Assembly: GCA_902618335.1 (NCBI GenBank)
Contig: CACNAI010000009.1
Location: 1-40,863 of the forward strand
DNA: 40,863 nucleotides
From: an uncultured Prochlorococcus sp.
Lineage (GTDB): Bacteria > Cyanobacteriota > Cyanobacteriia > PCC-6307 > Cyanobiaceae
Reading direction: 5' to 3'
Part shown: positions 20,970 through 28,805 of the stretch, one piece after another
Position numbering within the stretch: the stretch's first letter is position 1
How the letters are laid out: every line of letters begins with the position of its first letter
Notes under the pieces: generated by a model
Told to the model about the DNA's origin: nothing
What the model saw: only the letters and a program-made list of their open reading frames with translations
The model's database searches: none
Program-made: the position numbers and the translations under genes

Positions 20970-23801
20970 TTAATTTTTGTCATCTGTTTCAGTTTTTGGT
21001 TGAAACATAAACATCGAATAAATGACATTTCTTCTCATATTGGTCATCATTTCGAGAAACATGTCGTATCCTTCATTTTTATATTCAATTAAAGGATCTT
21101 TTTGACCATAACCTCTTAACCCGACTGATTCCCTCAAAGAATCCATGGCTTGAAGATGTTCTCTCCATAAATTATCAATTTGCTGCAAAATGAAAAATCT
21201 TTCAGCTTCTCTCATTAATCCTGGACGAATATTTTCTATTTGTGACTCTTTTAAATCATATGCTATGCGCAGCTGCTCTTGAAGATAGTTTTTTAATTCT
21301 TCTATTGAAAGTAAATTAATATCAGAAGCTTTAAGATCATCCAATAAATATATAAATTCTTTAACTTTAGAAATTAATTGATCAATATTCCATTCTTCAG
21401 GAGGAAGATCAGGATTAATATAAGCCTCTACTATCTCACTCATTGTTCTCTCTCCATATCCTATTACTTGCCTTTTTAAATCAATTCCTTGCAAAACTCT
21501 TAGTCTTTCACTATACACGGCCTTTCTTTGGTTATTCATTACTTCATCATATTCAAAAACTTGTTTTCTAATGTCGTAATAATAAGTCTCTACTTTCTTT
21601 TGAGCACTCTCAAGAGACCTAGTAAGCATACCTGACTCGATAGGCATATCTTCATCTACCCTAAACGCATTCATTAGATTTGCGACTCTGTCGCCTCCAA
21701 AAATCCTTAATAGATTATCTTCTAAAGACAAAAAGAATCTGGTACTTCCAAGATCCCCTTGTCTTCCTGCTCTACCTCTTAGTTGATTATCTACTCTTCT
21801 TGATTCATGTCTCTCTGTACCTATGACATGCAAACCTCCAGCTTTTCTTACTTTTTCCTCTTCATGAATCAAAACATTTTCATATTCTTTTTTTACATCT
21901 GATAAAGATTCTCTCAAAAGTTTTATCATATTATCCTCAGTAGGCGCTTTTTCTGCAGCTGTGGCTATCCTGTCATCTAGTTCCAAATCAGAAAGTTGTC
22001 TGTCTCCCCAATTTTCAACGAGTTTATTAGATAAAAGAGAAAGTTTATTTTCAATCGATTCATCTAATTTGCAAGGAAATAGACTGGTTGATGAGTCTGA
22101 AATATTCTTTTTCAAATTTGAGCCCACCTTTGAAGAAAAACCACCCTTAGATTTTGAAGTTTTTTGCTTAGGGATTGGTGGTTTGTGCTCATTATCTGGC
22201 CTTACTAGTAAAGGAACTAAAATTTCCTTTAATTTAAGTCTTGCCATATAGTCGCTGTTACCACCGAGAATTATATCTGTTCCCCTCCCAGCCATATTAG
22301 TAGCAATTGTAACAGCTCCTGCTCTACCTGCCTGAGCAACAATTTCTGCTTCACGTTCAACATTCTCTGGCTTGGCATTTAACAAATTATGTTGAATTTT
22401 TTCCTCGATTAATAGTGAACTTAGTAACTCACTTTTTTCGACACTTGTAGTACCTACTAAAACAGGTCTTCCCTCTCTGTGTATTTGTGCAGTTTCTTTA
22501 GCAACGGCCTTCCATTTACCTATCTCAGTCTTAAATACTTGGTCAGACAAATCTTTTCTCTTCCTTATTTGATTCGTCGGTATGACTGTTGATTCTAATT
22601 TATAGGTTTTTTCAAATTCAACTTCTTCAGTTTTTGCAGTTCCTGTCATCCCTGCGAGACCTGGATATAAGAGAAAAAAATTCTGATAAGTAATTGATGC
22701 TAATGTTTGAGTTTCGGGCTGAATTTTAAGATTTTCTTTCGCTTCTATTGCTTGATGTTGTCCGTCACTCCAACGCCTTCCTGGCATTATCCTGCCTGTA
22801 AATTCATCGACTATCACAGCCTCTTCATTTTTAATAATGTAATTTACATCTCTAATAAATAATTCTTTGGCTTTTAAAGCATTAGTTATATAGTGTGCCC
22901 ATGGATCTTGAGGATTATATAAATCAATAACTCCCAAATACTCTTCACATTTAGCGAAACCTTGATCAGTTAATATACAACTTCTCTGCTTTTCATCAAC
23001 TTCATAATCCCCTTCCGGATCAATCCCATCTTTACTTAATTCTTTTGCTTTAACTAATGCCAAAGCCAATTCTGAAGCTTTTTGATATTTTTCTTGGGGT
23101 CTTTCAACTTGACCAGAAATAATTAAAGGTGTTCTAGCTTCATCAATTAGTATTGAATCAACCTCGTCAATCACGCAGTAATTGAATTTTCTTTGAACCA
23201 CTTCATTAATATCAGTAGACATATTATCCCTTAAATAATCAAATCCTAATTCGGAATTCGTAGCATAAGTAATATCACATTCATAATTTTTCTTTCTCTC
23301 AATTGGGCTCATATCTTGCTGAATCAAGCCAACTGATAAGCCCAAAAAACGATGAACTTGGCCCATCCATTCAGCATCTCTTCTAGCGAGATAATCATTT
23401 ACAGTAACAACGTGAACCCCTTTCCCAGTTAATGCATTTAAATAGCAAGGTAATGTTGCAACAAGAGTTTTACCTTCTCCAGTCTTCATTTCAGCAATTT
23501 GACACTCATGTAAAACCATCCCGCCTATTAACTGGACATCAAAATGTCTCATATCAAGAACACGTTTACTTGCTTCCCTTACGATTGCAAAGGCTTTAGG
23601 AAGAAATTCTTCCAGGAGTACTTTTTGTTTTTTAAAGTCTAATTCTGATGAAATCTTTGATTTAAGATTTTGAGTTTCTTTTCTTAGCTCATCATCACTA
23701 TATTGAGAAATTTCTTCCTCTAAAAAATTTATCTCTTCCACTATTGGTTGATAGCGCTTTAACTTTCGTGTATTCGGGTCTCCCAACAAAAGTTTTAGCA
23801 T
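20970..23801 (-). CDS. secA: SecA, preprotein translocase ATPase
   Basis: The motor that pushes unfolded preproteins through SecYEG (plasma and thylakoid membranes in cyanobacteria). The 943 residues include Walker A MKTGEGKT (105-112), Walker [19 protein letters not shown], the helicase motif [19 protein letters not shown] and [18 protein letters not shown]. The C-terminus lacks the cysteine-rich zinc tail of some bacteria. An insertion at about residues 530-615 is lysine/serine-rich, with [18 protein letters not shown], before the sequence resumes with [23 protein letters not shown] in pieces. The inserted zone is the most variable part and is of the type seen in cyanobacterial SecA. Confidence 0.98.
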   Translation of the reverse strand: MLKLLLGDPNTRKLKRYQPIVEEINFLEEEISQYSDDELRKETQNLKSKISSELDFKKQKVLLEEFLPKAFAIVREASKRVLDMRHFDVQLIGGMVLHECQIAEMKTGEGKTLVATLPCYLNALTGKGVHVVTVNDYLARRDAEWMGQVHRFLGLSVGLIQQDMSPIERKKNYECDITYATNSELGFDYLRDNMSTDINEVVQRKFNYCVIDEVDSILIDEARTPLIISGQVERPQEKYQKASELALALVKAKELSKDGIDPEGDYEVDEKQRSCILTDQGFAKCEEYLGVIDLYNPQDPWAHYITNALKAKELFIRDVNYIIKNEEAVIVDEFTGRIMPGRRWSDGQHQAIEAKENLKIQPETQTLASITYQNFFLLYPGLAGMTGTAKTEEVEFEKTYKLESTVIPTNQIRKRKDLSDQVFKTEIGKWKAVAKETAQIHREGRPVLVGTTSVEKSELLSSLLIEEKIQHNLLNAKPENVEREAEIVAQAGRAGAVTIATNMAGRGTDIILGGNSDYMARLKLKEILVPLLVRPDNEHKPPIPKQKTSKSKGGFSSKVGSNLKKNISDSSTSLFPCKLDESIENKLSLLSNKLVENWGDRQLSDLELDDRIATAAEKAPTEDNMIKLLRESLSDVKKEYENVLIHEEEKVRKAGGLHVIGTERHESRRVDNQLRGRAGRQGDLGSTRFFLSLEDNLLRIFGGDRVANLMNAFRVDEDMPIESGMLTRSLESAQKKVETYYYDIRKQVFEYDEVMNNQRKAVYSERLRVLQGIDLKRQVIGYGERTMSEIVEAYINPDLPPEEWNIDQLISKVKEFIYLLDDLKASDINLLSIEELKNYLQEQLRIAYDLKESQIENIRPGLMREAERFFILQQIDNLWREHLQAMDSLRESVGLRGYGQKDPLIEYKNEGYDMFLEMMTNMRRNVIYSMFMFQPKTETDDKN

Positions 23802-23929
23802 AAGTCAAAGTCCTTAAAAAATTCATCCTATTACAAACATTATAAATTAGTGCGTTACAACAGAATGCAGAAATTTTTTATCTCTTTATTTTATAGAAAT
23901 GATCGATTAAGGTATTTAGATTGAAATCA

Positions 23930-23952
23930 GAAAGATAAGTGACTTATCTTTC
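23930..23952 (+). promoter_or_regulatory. Perfect 10-bp hairpin or operator upstream of the GNAT gene
   Basis: GAAAGATAAG, a 3-nt loop TGA, then CTTATCTTTC form a perfect inverted repeat ending 23 bp before the acetyltransferase ATG. No gene on either strand ends here, so it is not placed as an ordinary terminator. It could be a leader hairpin or a repressor site. Confidence 0.5.
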
Positions 23953-23975
23953 ACTTTTCTAAATCTTTTTAACAA

Positions 23976-24431
23976 ATGAAAGAAATATCTCTAATCAACC
24001 ATTCCAAGGGAGCTTTAGGGTTAAGGCTTTTTGGATTAGGTCCCAATCTCAAACCCACTAATGGATTAAACAAGCTACAAAAGTTGCTAGATAATAATGC
24101 TTTCTGGGCAAAAAATAGAACAATTAATGATCTAAAAAAATGTCTTGCTAACAGTGACGTTGTAATAAGCATTTGGGTTGGCAACGAAATAGTTGGTTTT
24201 GGCAGAGCTTTAACAGATGGAATTTATCGTGGGGTGCTTTGGGATATTGTTATAGATCAAAAGCATCAAGGCAAAGGTTTTGGGAAATTAATTGTAAATA
24301 ATCTTTTATCTTCAAAAGAAATTAAAAATACAAGGAAAATATATTTAATGACGACGAATAAAAAATTGTTTTATTCTCAAATGGATTTCAAAGAAGTTAC
24401 CTCTCAAAATTTGTTAATTCGTGAAATATAA
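23976..24431 (+). CDS. GNAT-family N-acetyltransferase
   Basis: A protein of 151 residues with the acetyl-CoA binding pattern of GNAT enzymes: GRALTDGIYRGVLWDIVID (beta 3-4) followed by QKHQGKGFGKLIVN, the pyrophosphate loop (Q/R-x-x-G-x-G/A). The substrate is not evident. It starts 23 bp after a perfect hairpin and is divergent from secA. It converges on the NTF2-like gene. It lies just outside the accessory segments and has no sign of transfer. Confidence 0.85.
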   Translation: MKEISLINHSKGALGLRLFGLGPNLKPTNGLNKLQKLLDNNAFWAKNRTINDLKKCLANSDVVISIWVGNEIVGFGRALTDGIYRGVLWDIVIDQKHQGKGFGKLIVNNLLSSKEIKNTRKIYLMTTNKKLFYSQMDFKEVTSQNLLIREI

Positions 24432-24454
24432 AGTTCTTTTCTGTAGAATTCAAA

Positions 24455-24886
24455 TCAAGAAACAAATCTACTATAAAGCCATCTTATAAAAGGACCTAAA
24501 ATAGGAACTGGTGCAAAAGTGGGACCGCAAAAATCAAAGTAATCTCTATGCTCTTTTATTAATCCATTTTCACCAAATAATAAACGTGTAGTTCCAGGAT
24601 AAATAAATTCTTTACCCATAATTTTTAAACCCATTGTCCATTCAACAAATCCACAATTTCCAGTTATGGAAATCGCATGAGTTTTTAAAAAAACATCATC
24701 ACATCTTTTAACTAGCTTTTCTTGAGCTTTAATATAAGAATCTAAGCCCTCTGTTTCCTGGGTTGGGTCTACAAAAATAACATTCTCATTATAAAATTCA
24801 GCCCATTTTTGTTTTGTTGGTGCATCTATACCATAAGGTTTAGTAAATAATCCTTTTAAATCCTCAATAGAAATTACTTTTGTCAT
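24455..24886 (-). CDS. NTF2-like / SnoaL-like domain protein
   Basis: A small soluble protein of 143 residues with the cone-shaped NTF2-like fold pattern: an N-terminal helix (PTKQKWAEFYNENVIFVDPT), a central strand-loop region (GNCGFVEWTMGLKIMG) and a beta sheet with GTTRLLFGENGLIKEHRDYFDF. The fold serves as a ligand pocket or cyclase in many families, so no reaction can be assigned. There is no signal peptide. It converges with the GNAT gene after 23 bp. Its 5' side opens on the non-coding stretch that carries the decayed tRNA-Gly repeat. Confidence 0.75.
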   Translation of the reverse strand: MTKVISIEDLKGLFTKPYGIDAPTKQKWAEFYNENVIFVDPTQETEGLDSYIKAQEKLVKRCDDVFLKTHAISITGNCGFVEWTMGLKIMGKEFIYPGTTRLLFGENGLIKEHRDYFDFCGPTFAPVPILGPFIRWLYSRFVS

Positions 24887-24899
24887 TACGAATTGATGA

Positions 24900-24909
24900 T
24901 TACAAACAC
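24900..24909 (+). repeat. TTACAAACAC decamer, copy 1
   Basis: The same ten bases occur at 27693-27702, 30845-30854 and 30855-30864, each close to a tRNA-Gly-derived sequence. Confidence 0.55.
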
Positions 24910-24930
24910 TTTAAGAGATACAAACATTAA

Positions 24931-24982
24931 AAGCGGATGAAGACATTCGAATAATCTACAATCTGCTCAAAAGGGCTGCAAT
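24931..24982 (-). repeat. Decayed tRNA-Gly 3' copy (putative old attachment site)
   Basis: The first 21 bases (AAGCGGATGAAGACATTCGAA) match the 3' end of tRNA-Gly(GCC) at 20 of 21 positions. After that the match drops to about 60 percent, yet the run AAGGGCT continues like the AAGGGGCT that follows the 27703 copy. The resemblance therefore extends beyond the tRNA-identical part, as expected for an att site shared by related elements. It cannot fold as a tRNA. Confidence 0.6.
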
Positions 24983-25236
24983 ATAGTAGTAAATAATTCA
25001 AACTAAAACTTTAAAATTTTTTTGTTCCTTATATTGACGAGCCATGCAGATATTATTGCAGATGAAATTTTGAAATTTTTCTTCATTTAGATTCATGCAA
25101 AGTTAATGCATAAGCGGTTTTTTTAATTTTTAAATTTTTAGTAAACGATAGAAATAATTTTAAAAATATTTCAAATTATCTTTGAACGAACTAAAAAAAA
25201 AATTTATTGTTATGTTGATCCTATATTCATTTAGAT

Positions 25237-26730
25237 ATGGTATTAAATAAGAACTTTAGAGCTTCAACTCTTATACCAATCTATACAAAAGCAGGAATAA
25301 CTAATAAATTAAATTTTCTATCTTATTGGAAACTTAAAAATAACTATTTAAATGTTGAAATGAAGTTAAGTTTTAGAGATGCAAAAGGACAAAAATTTAA
25401 GGAAAAACACATTAAGATTGATCCCAAGCCCAAGGTTTATGAATTATCACTTGAAGAGCTTATGGAAAAACCAATTTTAAAAATAAAAGATGGATTTAAT
25501 TCATATGTTGAAATTGAAGTATTTTTTGAGAGAGAGCCGTTAATCAAATATCCAGCAATAATTTATAGTCTAGAAAATGAAAATTACTCCAGCTCAGTTC
25601 ATTCTTGTTTAAGAACTTTTAATCCTTCCGAAAAAATTCCCACCTATTTTAAGGAACTTAATCAAACTGGATTTGATTCTTTTTTCAAAAAAAACATAAA
25701 AAACTATATCTTATTTATTGGAGGTGAGAAACAGGAAACATATAATTTCAATATCTCCTTAATAAACAAAAATAATAAAAAAATTTTTTCTAAAGAAATT
25801 AAGCTTAAAAATAATTGCGCAAAAAAATTATTCAATATTGTTCTGGAAGAGGAATTCAATCTAGATAAATATGAAGGGGAAATACTAAAAGTAATTATTG
25901 GACATGATATTGAAGATATATTTCCAAGATTTTATGTTGGAAATTATTCAACAAGTAGCTTACCTTCGATCACACATACTTTCTTTGACGAGAGCAATTT
26001 ACCCAAAACTAATAAAAATCTTCAAAAAAATAATTTAGCTTCCGCTTTTATATTTCCCTTACTTAAAGAGTATAATCTCATTTCAAGCATTTCATCCTAT
26101 AAATCAAATCAGATATGGAAGGGACAAATAATTATTAAATTATTAAATCAAGAAGGAAATACACTATTTAAAAAGTATTTAAATCAATCCCAATTTAACC
26201 TTTTTAATAATATTTCGAAAAACTACACAGATGAATTTTTCAATATCTCGGAAAACTCTAATTTAGAGAATTTATTTTGTAAGTATGAATTTATATCTGA
26301 AAATTTTCCTAAAAGATTTAAGTTAGGTCTCAATATAGGTCCAAAATATGAATCTAATAAATCTACTAATATTTGTTTTTCTCCTCAAATAAGTGAGCAA
26401 GATTTAATGAAAAAAGAATTTAATACAACTTGGGCTCCGATTGGTGGGTCTTCAAACTTTAATGTATTTTTTCACAATACATCTTTTAACTTAAAGTCAT
26501 CATGTGATCATCTTGAGGTTATTATATTTTCTAATAATGGAGAGAATAGAACTTTAAATTTAAATTTAAAGCCTGATCAAAGTATTTTATTTAATTCTTC
26601 AAATAAAGATATACGCAGAATAATTGGAGAGGAATTAGGTTACCTATACATAAGAACTTCAAACCCTTTTTTTAGTTGTTGGTATTTATCTATTAGTCAA
26701 AATGGAGTAGGTGGAGATCACTCTTTTTAG
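25237..26730 (+). CDS. Large repetitive beta-rich protein of unknown function (497 aa)
   Basis: I do not recognise the family. By eye the protein consists of four diverged modules of about 100-125 residues (roughly 5-130, 146-253, 267-385, 395-497). Each opens with a short hydrophobic edge such as STLIPIY, NYILFIGG, SAFIFPLL or TTWAPIGG. Each continues with strands of the type IIKLLNQEGNTLFKKYL or NISLINKNNKKIFSKEI, and most close with a T-C-F-like end (SCLRTFNPS, THTFFDES, NICFSPQ). There is no signal peptide and no membrane segment. Lysine, asparagine and serine are abundant. It precedes the methylase by 57 bp to its preferred ATG, so the pair may form an operon. A role in surface glycan or carbohydrate handling is inferred from that neighbour only. 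Confidence 0.7.
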   Translation: MVLNKNFRASTLIPIYTKAGITNKLNFLSYWKLKNNYLNVEMKLSFRDAKGQKFKEKHIKIDPKPKVYELSLEELMEKPILKIKDGFNSYVEIEVFFEREPLIKYPAIIYSLENENYSSSVHSCLRTFNPSEKIPTYFKELNQTGFDSFFKKNIKNYILFIGGEKQETYNFNISLINKNNKKIFSKEIKLKNNCAKKLFNIVLEEEFNLDKYEGEILKVIIGHDIEDIFPRFYVGNYSTSSLPSITHTFFDESNLPKTNKNLQKNNLASAFIFPLLKEYNLISSISSYKSNQIWKGQIIIKLLNQEGNTLFKKYLNQSQFNLFNNISKNYTDEFFNISENSNLENLFCKYEFISENFPKRFKLGLNIGPKYESNKSTNICFSPQISEQDLMKKEFNTTWAPIGGSSNFNVFFHNTSFNLKSSCDHLEVIIFSNNGENRTLNLNLKPDQSILFNSSNKDIRRIIGEELGYLYIRTSNPFFSCWYLSISQNGVGGDHSF

Positions 26731-26787
26731 GATTTAGACTTCTCTGAAGTAAAGTATTATGATTATCATTTGATTTCAATAGCAATA

Positions 26788-27420
26788 ATGCAAAAAAATT
26801 TCAATAAACAAGAATTTTTTTGGAGCGAAACTTACGCCGAAGAATATGCAAAAAAAAATAAAAATTTTGATAAAAAATTAATCTTAGAAGGATGGTCCAC
26901 AATTCTTAGAAAGATAAAAACAAAACCTACTAAAATATTAGAATGTGGAGCAAATATCGGGAGAAACATAGATGCCTTAAAAGATATTTATCCAGAAACT
27001 AAATTTACTGCGATTGAAATATCTTCAGGTGCTTGCACAAAATTAATCAATAAATTTCCAAATTTAGAAGTTATAAATACAAGTATCTTAGAAAGCAGTT
27101 TGAAAAGTAATAATTATGACATTGTTTTCACTATGGGCGTTTTAATACATATTCATCCTGATAACCTACTTTCAAATCTTAAATTAATAAAATCTTATTC
27201 AAGTAAATACATTATTTTTGGTGAATATTTCAATAGAACTCCTAATCAAATAAATTATCAAGGAGAAAACGACATTCTATTTAAAAATGATTTTGGCAAA
27301 ATTTTTATAGAAAATTTTAATTCTGAATATAAACTTTTAGATTATGGTTTCCTATGGGGATATATCTATGATTTGGGAGGTTTTGATGATATAACATGGT
27401 GGGTCTTTGAAAAAATTTAA
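26788..27420 (+). CDS. SAM-dependent methyltransferase, pseudaminic-acid-associated methylase type
   Basis: This is a class I methyltransferase of 210 residues from MQKNFNKQEFFW. Motif I is ILECGANIGRNIDAL, and later IVFTMGVLIHIHPDNLL and the C-terminal FDDITWWVFEK match the small family of methylases found in pseudaminic or related nonulosonic acid gene clusters. Such enzymes are thought to modify surface sugars. The frame is open to a TTG at 26770, but the ATG at 26788 gives the usual start. No nonulosonic acid synthesis genes lie in the window, so it stands alone as cargo. Confidence 0.8.
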   Translation: MQKNFNKQEFFWSETYAEEYAKKNKNFDKKLILEGWSTILRKIKTKPTKILECGANIGRNIDALKDIYPETKFTAIEISSGACTKLINKFPNLEVINTSILESSLKSNNYDIVFTMGVLIHIHPDNLLSNLKLIKSYSSKYIIFGEYFNRTPNQINYQGENDILFKNDFGKIFIENFNSEYKLLDYGFLWGYIYDLGGFDDITWWVFEKI

Positions 27421-27692
27421 AATTCTCACAAATTTGTTTTTGCTAAAAGAAGAGTTCTCTTAACCTGGGGAGGAAATTTTTAATATAATGACGAACTATT
27501 TAATTAGATAACCATAACTATAAATTAAATCTGAAATAAACATAAGTATTAAATACAGTTAATATGAATATGTAATCAAAATATAAATTTTTATTACTGA
27601 CGGCCATTTATAAAAATGCTATTGGTATTAAATTATTTTATACAAATTGCAAGCATATTTTAGTAATATTTCTAACAACTAAAAAGGTCTCT

Positions 27693-27702
27693 TTACAAAC
27701 AC
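27693..27702 (+). repeat. TTACAAACAC decamer, copy 2
   Basis: It lies directly against the left 46-bp repeat and is identical to the copies at 24900, 30845 and 30855. Confidence 0.55.
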
Positions 27703-27748
27703 GAAGCGGATGAAGAGATTCGAACTCTCGACATTCTCCTTGGCAAGG
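27703..27748 (-). repeat. Distal attachment-site repeat, exact copy of tRNA-Gly 3' part
   Basis: 46 bp identical to 30921-30966. It covers tRNA nucleotides 29-72 (anticodon stem-loop through the 3' end) plus two bases beyond, in the same orientation as the intact gene. It lacks the 5' part of the tRNA. An intact tRNA at one end and a partial 3' copy at the other is the normal outcome of tyrosine-recombinase integration into a tRNA gene. Confidence 0.9.
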
Positions 27749-27819
27749 GGCTACGCTTTCCCCATAACATGAGTCATAGCAATACTTTAAAGAAATAAAA
27801 TATTAAATATCATTTAATT

Positions 27820-27838
27820 AGTGCAGAAATTAGTGCAA
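27820..27838 (+). repeat. Paired AGTGCA motif, left inner end
   Basis: AGTGCAG (27820-27826) and AGTGCAA (27832-27838) start 12 bp apart. The right inner end carries AGTGCAG twice with the same 12-bp spacing (30810-30816, 30822-30828). Matching direct repeats inside both ends are what arm-type recombinase sites look like. Confidence 0.55.
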
Positions 27839-27946
27839 GAATTTATAAATCTAAATTACTGAGTTATGAGTAGTACAAAAATAACAACTCTCCATAATAG
27901 ATTGATAAAAGGTAATTTTAAGAACTAATTAATAAATATAAAACTG

Positions 27947-27963
27947 AGATCACAATGTGATCT
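27947..27963. promoter_or_regulatory. 17-nt perfect palindrome, likely operator
   Basis: AGATCACA-A-TGTGATCT is a perfect inverted repeat around a central A. It ends 10 bp before the -35 box of the element promoter. Its half-sites would suit a dimeric repressor or activator. The neighbouring ribbon-helix-helix-like product is an obvious candidate ligand, but this is inference. Confidence 0.5.
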
Positions 27964-27973
27964 GAGTAAATGC

Positions 27974-28002
27974 TTGACAAATAGAAACATAGCCAATATA
28001 TT
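27974..28002 (+). promoter_or_regulatory. Sigma-70 promoter of the element operon
   Basis: A consensus -35 TTGACA (27974-27979), a 17-bp spacer and a -10 TATATT (27997-28002) sit 23 bp before the first ATG of the element. Transcription would begin about 28009, leaving a short leader. It is the clearest promoter in the window. Confidence 0.65.
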
Positions 28003-28025
28003 GGTAACACCTGTTAATTAAAGTT

Positions 28026-28691
28026 ATGCCAAACAGCGCAAATAACGAATCATTAAACATTACTGATGAAGTGATAAAGAAATCAGCAACTATAAAAGCT
28101 TATACAGAGTGGAAAAAAAACACTTCCTATTCAGAAGACATAAAAAATAAAGTTGAATTTGCTATGCAAGTAAATGAAATAGGATTCGAAGATGATGGTC
28201 AACCTTACAATGAATTTAATGTAATTGAGAGATATGCCTACAATGATAGTGATGCAGCAAGATCAGTTGAATCTATAAATGACCTTGATGAAAAAACCAA
28301 AAGCGAATGGAATAGGCCCAAAACAAAAGATGAAGTAGAAAAAGATAGAAGAGAAGCTGAAAAGTTTTTTGAAGTAGCCGTAGAAAGGTCTTGCATTTCA
28401 ACAAAAGCTGCTTTTCTAAAATCAGAGAGATATCAACTACAAGTTCCGTCTGGTTTAGATATCTTAATTCAAAGTGCTAGTGCAGCCCAAGGAAGATCTG
28501 CTGCTTCGTTCGCTTTGTATGCATTGGAATATGGCTTAAACCAACTATTAGAAAATGGATCAATCCCAAAAATTGCAGAAAAAAAATATCAATCACATTG
28601 TGAAATGCTTGCTGCACTAGGAGATGTTAAAACACTGTTTAAAAAAGTTGGAGAAAGAGATCCTTATTTTGAAGAAAAATCCTGTTACTAA
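28026..28691 (+). CDS. Element gene 1: protein with ribbon-helix-helix-like segment (221 aa)
   Basis: I do not recognise a named family. The first 120 residues are acidic and helical, with no clear domain. Residues about 134-175 read as one strand (RYQLQVPSG), a helix (LDILIQSASAAQ), the turn GRSAA and a second helix (SFALYALEYGLNQLL). This is the pattern of ribbon-helix-helix DNA-binding proteins of the MetJ/Arc class. It is the first gene after the TTGACA promoter and its palindrome, so autoregulation is plausible. Two hairpins follow its stop before the next gene. Confidence 0.7.
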   Translation: MPNSANNESLNITDEVIKKSATIKAYTEWKKNTSYSEDIKNKVEFAMQVNEIGFEDDGQPYNEFNVIERYAYNDSDAARSVESINDLDEKTKSEWNRPKTKDEVEKDRREAEKFFEVAVERSCISTKAAFLKSERYQLQVPSGLDILIQSASAAQGRSAASFALYALEYGLNQLLENGSIPKIAEKKYQSHCEMLAALGDVKTLFKKVGERDPYFEEKSCY

Positions 28692-28705
28692 AGATTTTTC
28701 CCTTA

Positions 28706-28762
28706 GCTGATATTATCAGCCTCCCATGAAAAAGTGCATCAAACCCCGCCAGGCTGATGCAC
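28706..28762 (+). other. Two adjacent hairpins between element genes 1 and 2
   Basis: GCTGATATTATCAGC (28706-28720) is a 15-nt perfect palindrome. After 13 bases comes GTGCATCA (28734-28741), a 13-nt C/G-richer loop and TGATGCAC (28755-28762), an 8-bp stem. No T run follows, so these are not standard terminators. They could be mRNA processing structures, protein-binding sites or a small RNA. The second stem also contains GTGCA, like the end motifs. Confidence 0.5.
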
Positions 28763-28805
28763 AAAGGGAGTCCAAGAAACCACTCTTATCCCCATAATTA
28801 TTTTA

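Larger units (their letters stand above)
24887..25236. other. 350-bp non-coding stretch at the left edge of the accessory region
   Basis: No gene is supported here. It holds one TTACAAACAC decamer (24900-24909), the decayed tRNA-Gly 3' copy (24931-24982), and further AT-rich sequence with short runs of A and T. Only a weak ATGCA/TGCAT hairpin before a T run around 25093-25127 is seen, which is not strong enough to call a terminator. The promoter of the 497-residue gene is presumably near 25180-25230 but no clear box pair stands out. Confidence 0.6.
24931..27702. mobile_element. Older accessory segment beside tRNA-Gly (2.8 kb)
   Basis: The segment runs from the decayed tRNA-Gly copy to the intact 46-bp repeat at 27703. 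It contains two plus-strand genes, the 497-residue repetitive protein and a pseudaminic-acid-type methylase, and no recombinase. It is proposed as the remnant of an earlier integration at the same tRNA gene, later separated from it by the 3.2-kb element. The boundary at 24931 is inferred from a degenerate match only. Confidence 0.45.
27421..28025. other. 605-bp non-coding stretch spanning the element's left junction
   Basis: No gene is supported. From left to right it holds AT-rich sequence with only trivial short frames, a TTACAAACAC decamer (27693-27702), the 46-bp tRNA-Gly repeat (27703-27748), a short GGGG-9-CCCC inverted repeat just inside it (27747-27763), paired AGTGCA motifs (27820-27838), a 17-nt palindrome (27947-27963) and the element promoter (27974-28002). 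Confidence 0.7.

Noticed and set aside
24931-24982. A real second tRNA-Gly gene or pseudogene in its own right
   Set aside because: Only the 3' part is present and it is degenerate. It lacks the acceptor 5' strand and D arm, so it is better explained as an old attachment site.
25093-25127. Terminator in the left non-coding stretch
   Set aside because: The stem (ATGCA/TGCAT) is short and A/T-rich, and it is not directly followed by the T run. No upstream gene reads into it.
26770-26787. TTG start of the methylase, six codons upstream
   Set aside because: The ATG at 26788 is closer to the family start and needs no unusual initiator.
27421-27692. Possible gene between the methylase and the element
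   Set aside because: Only very short frames are present and stops are dense. Nothing is supported.
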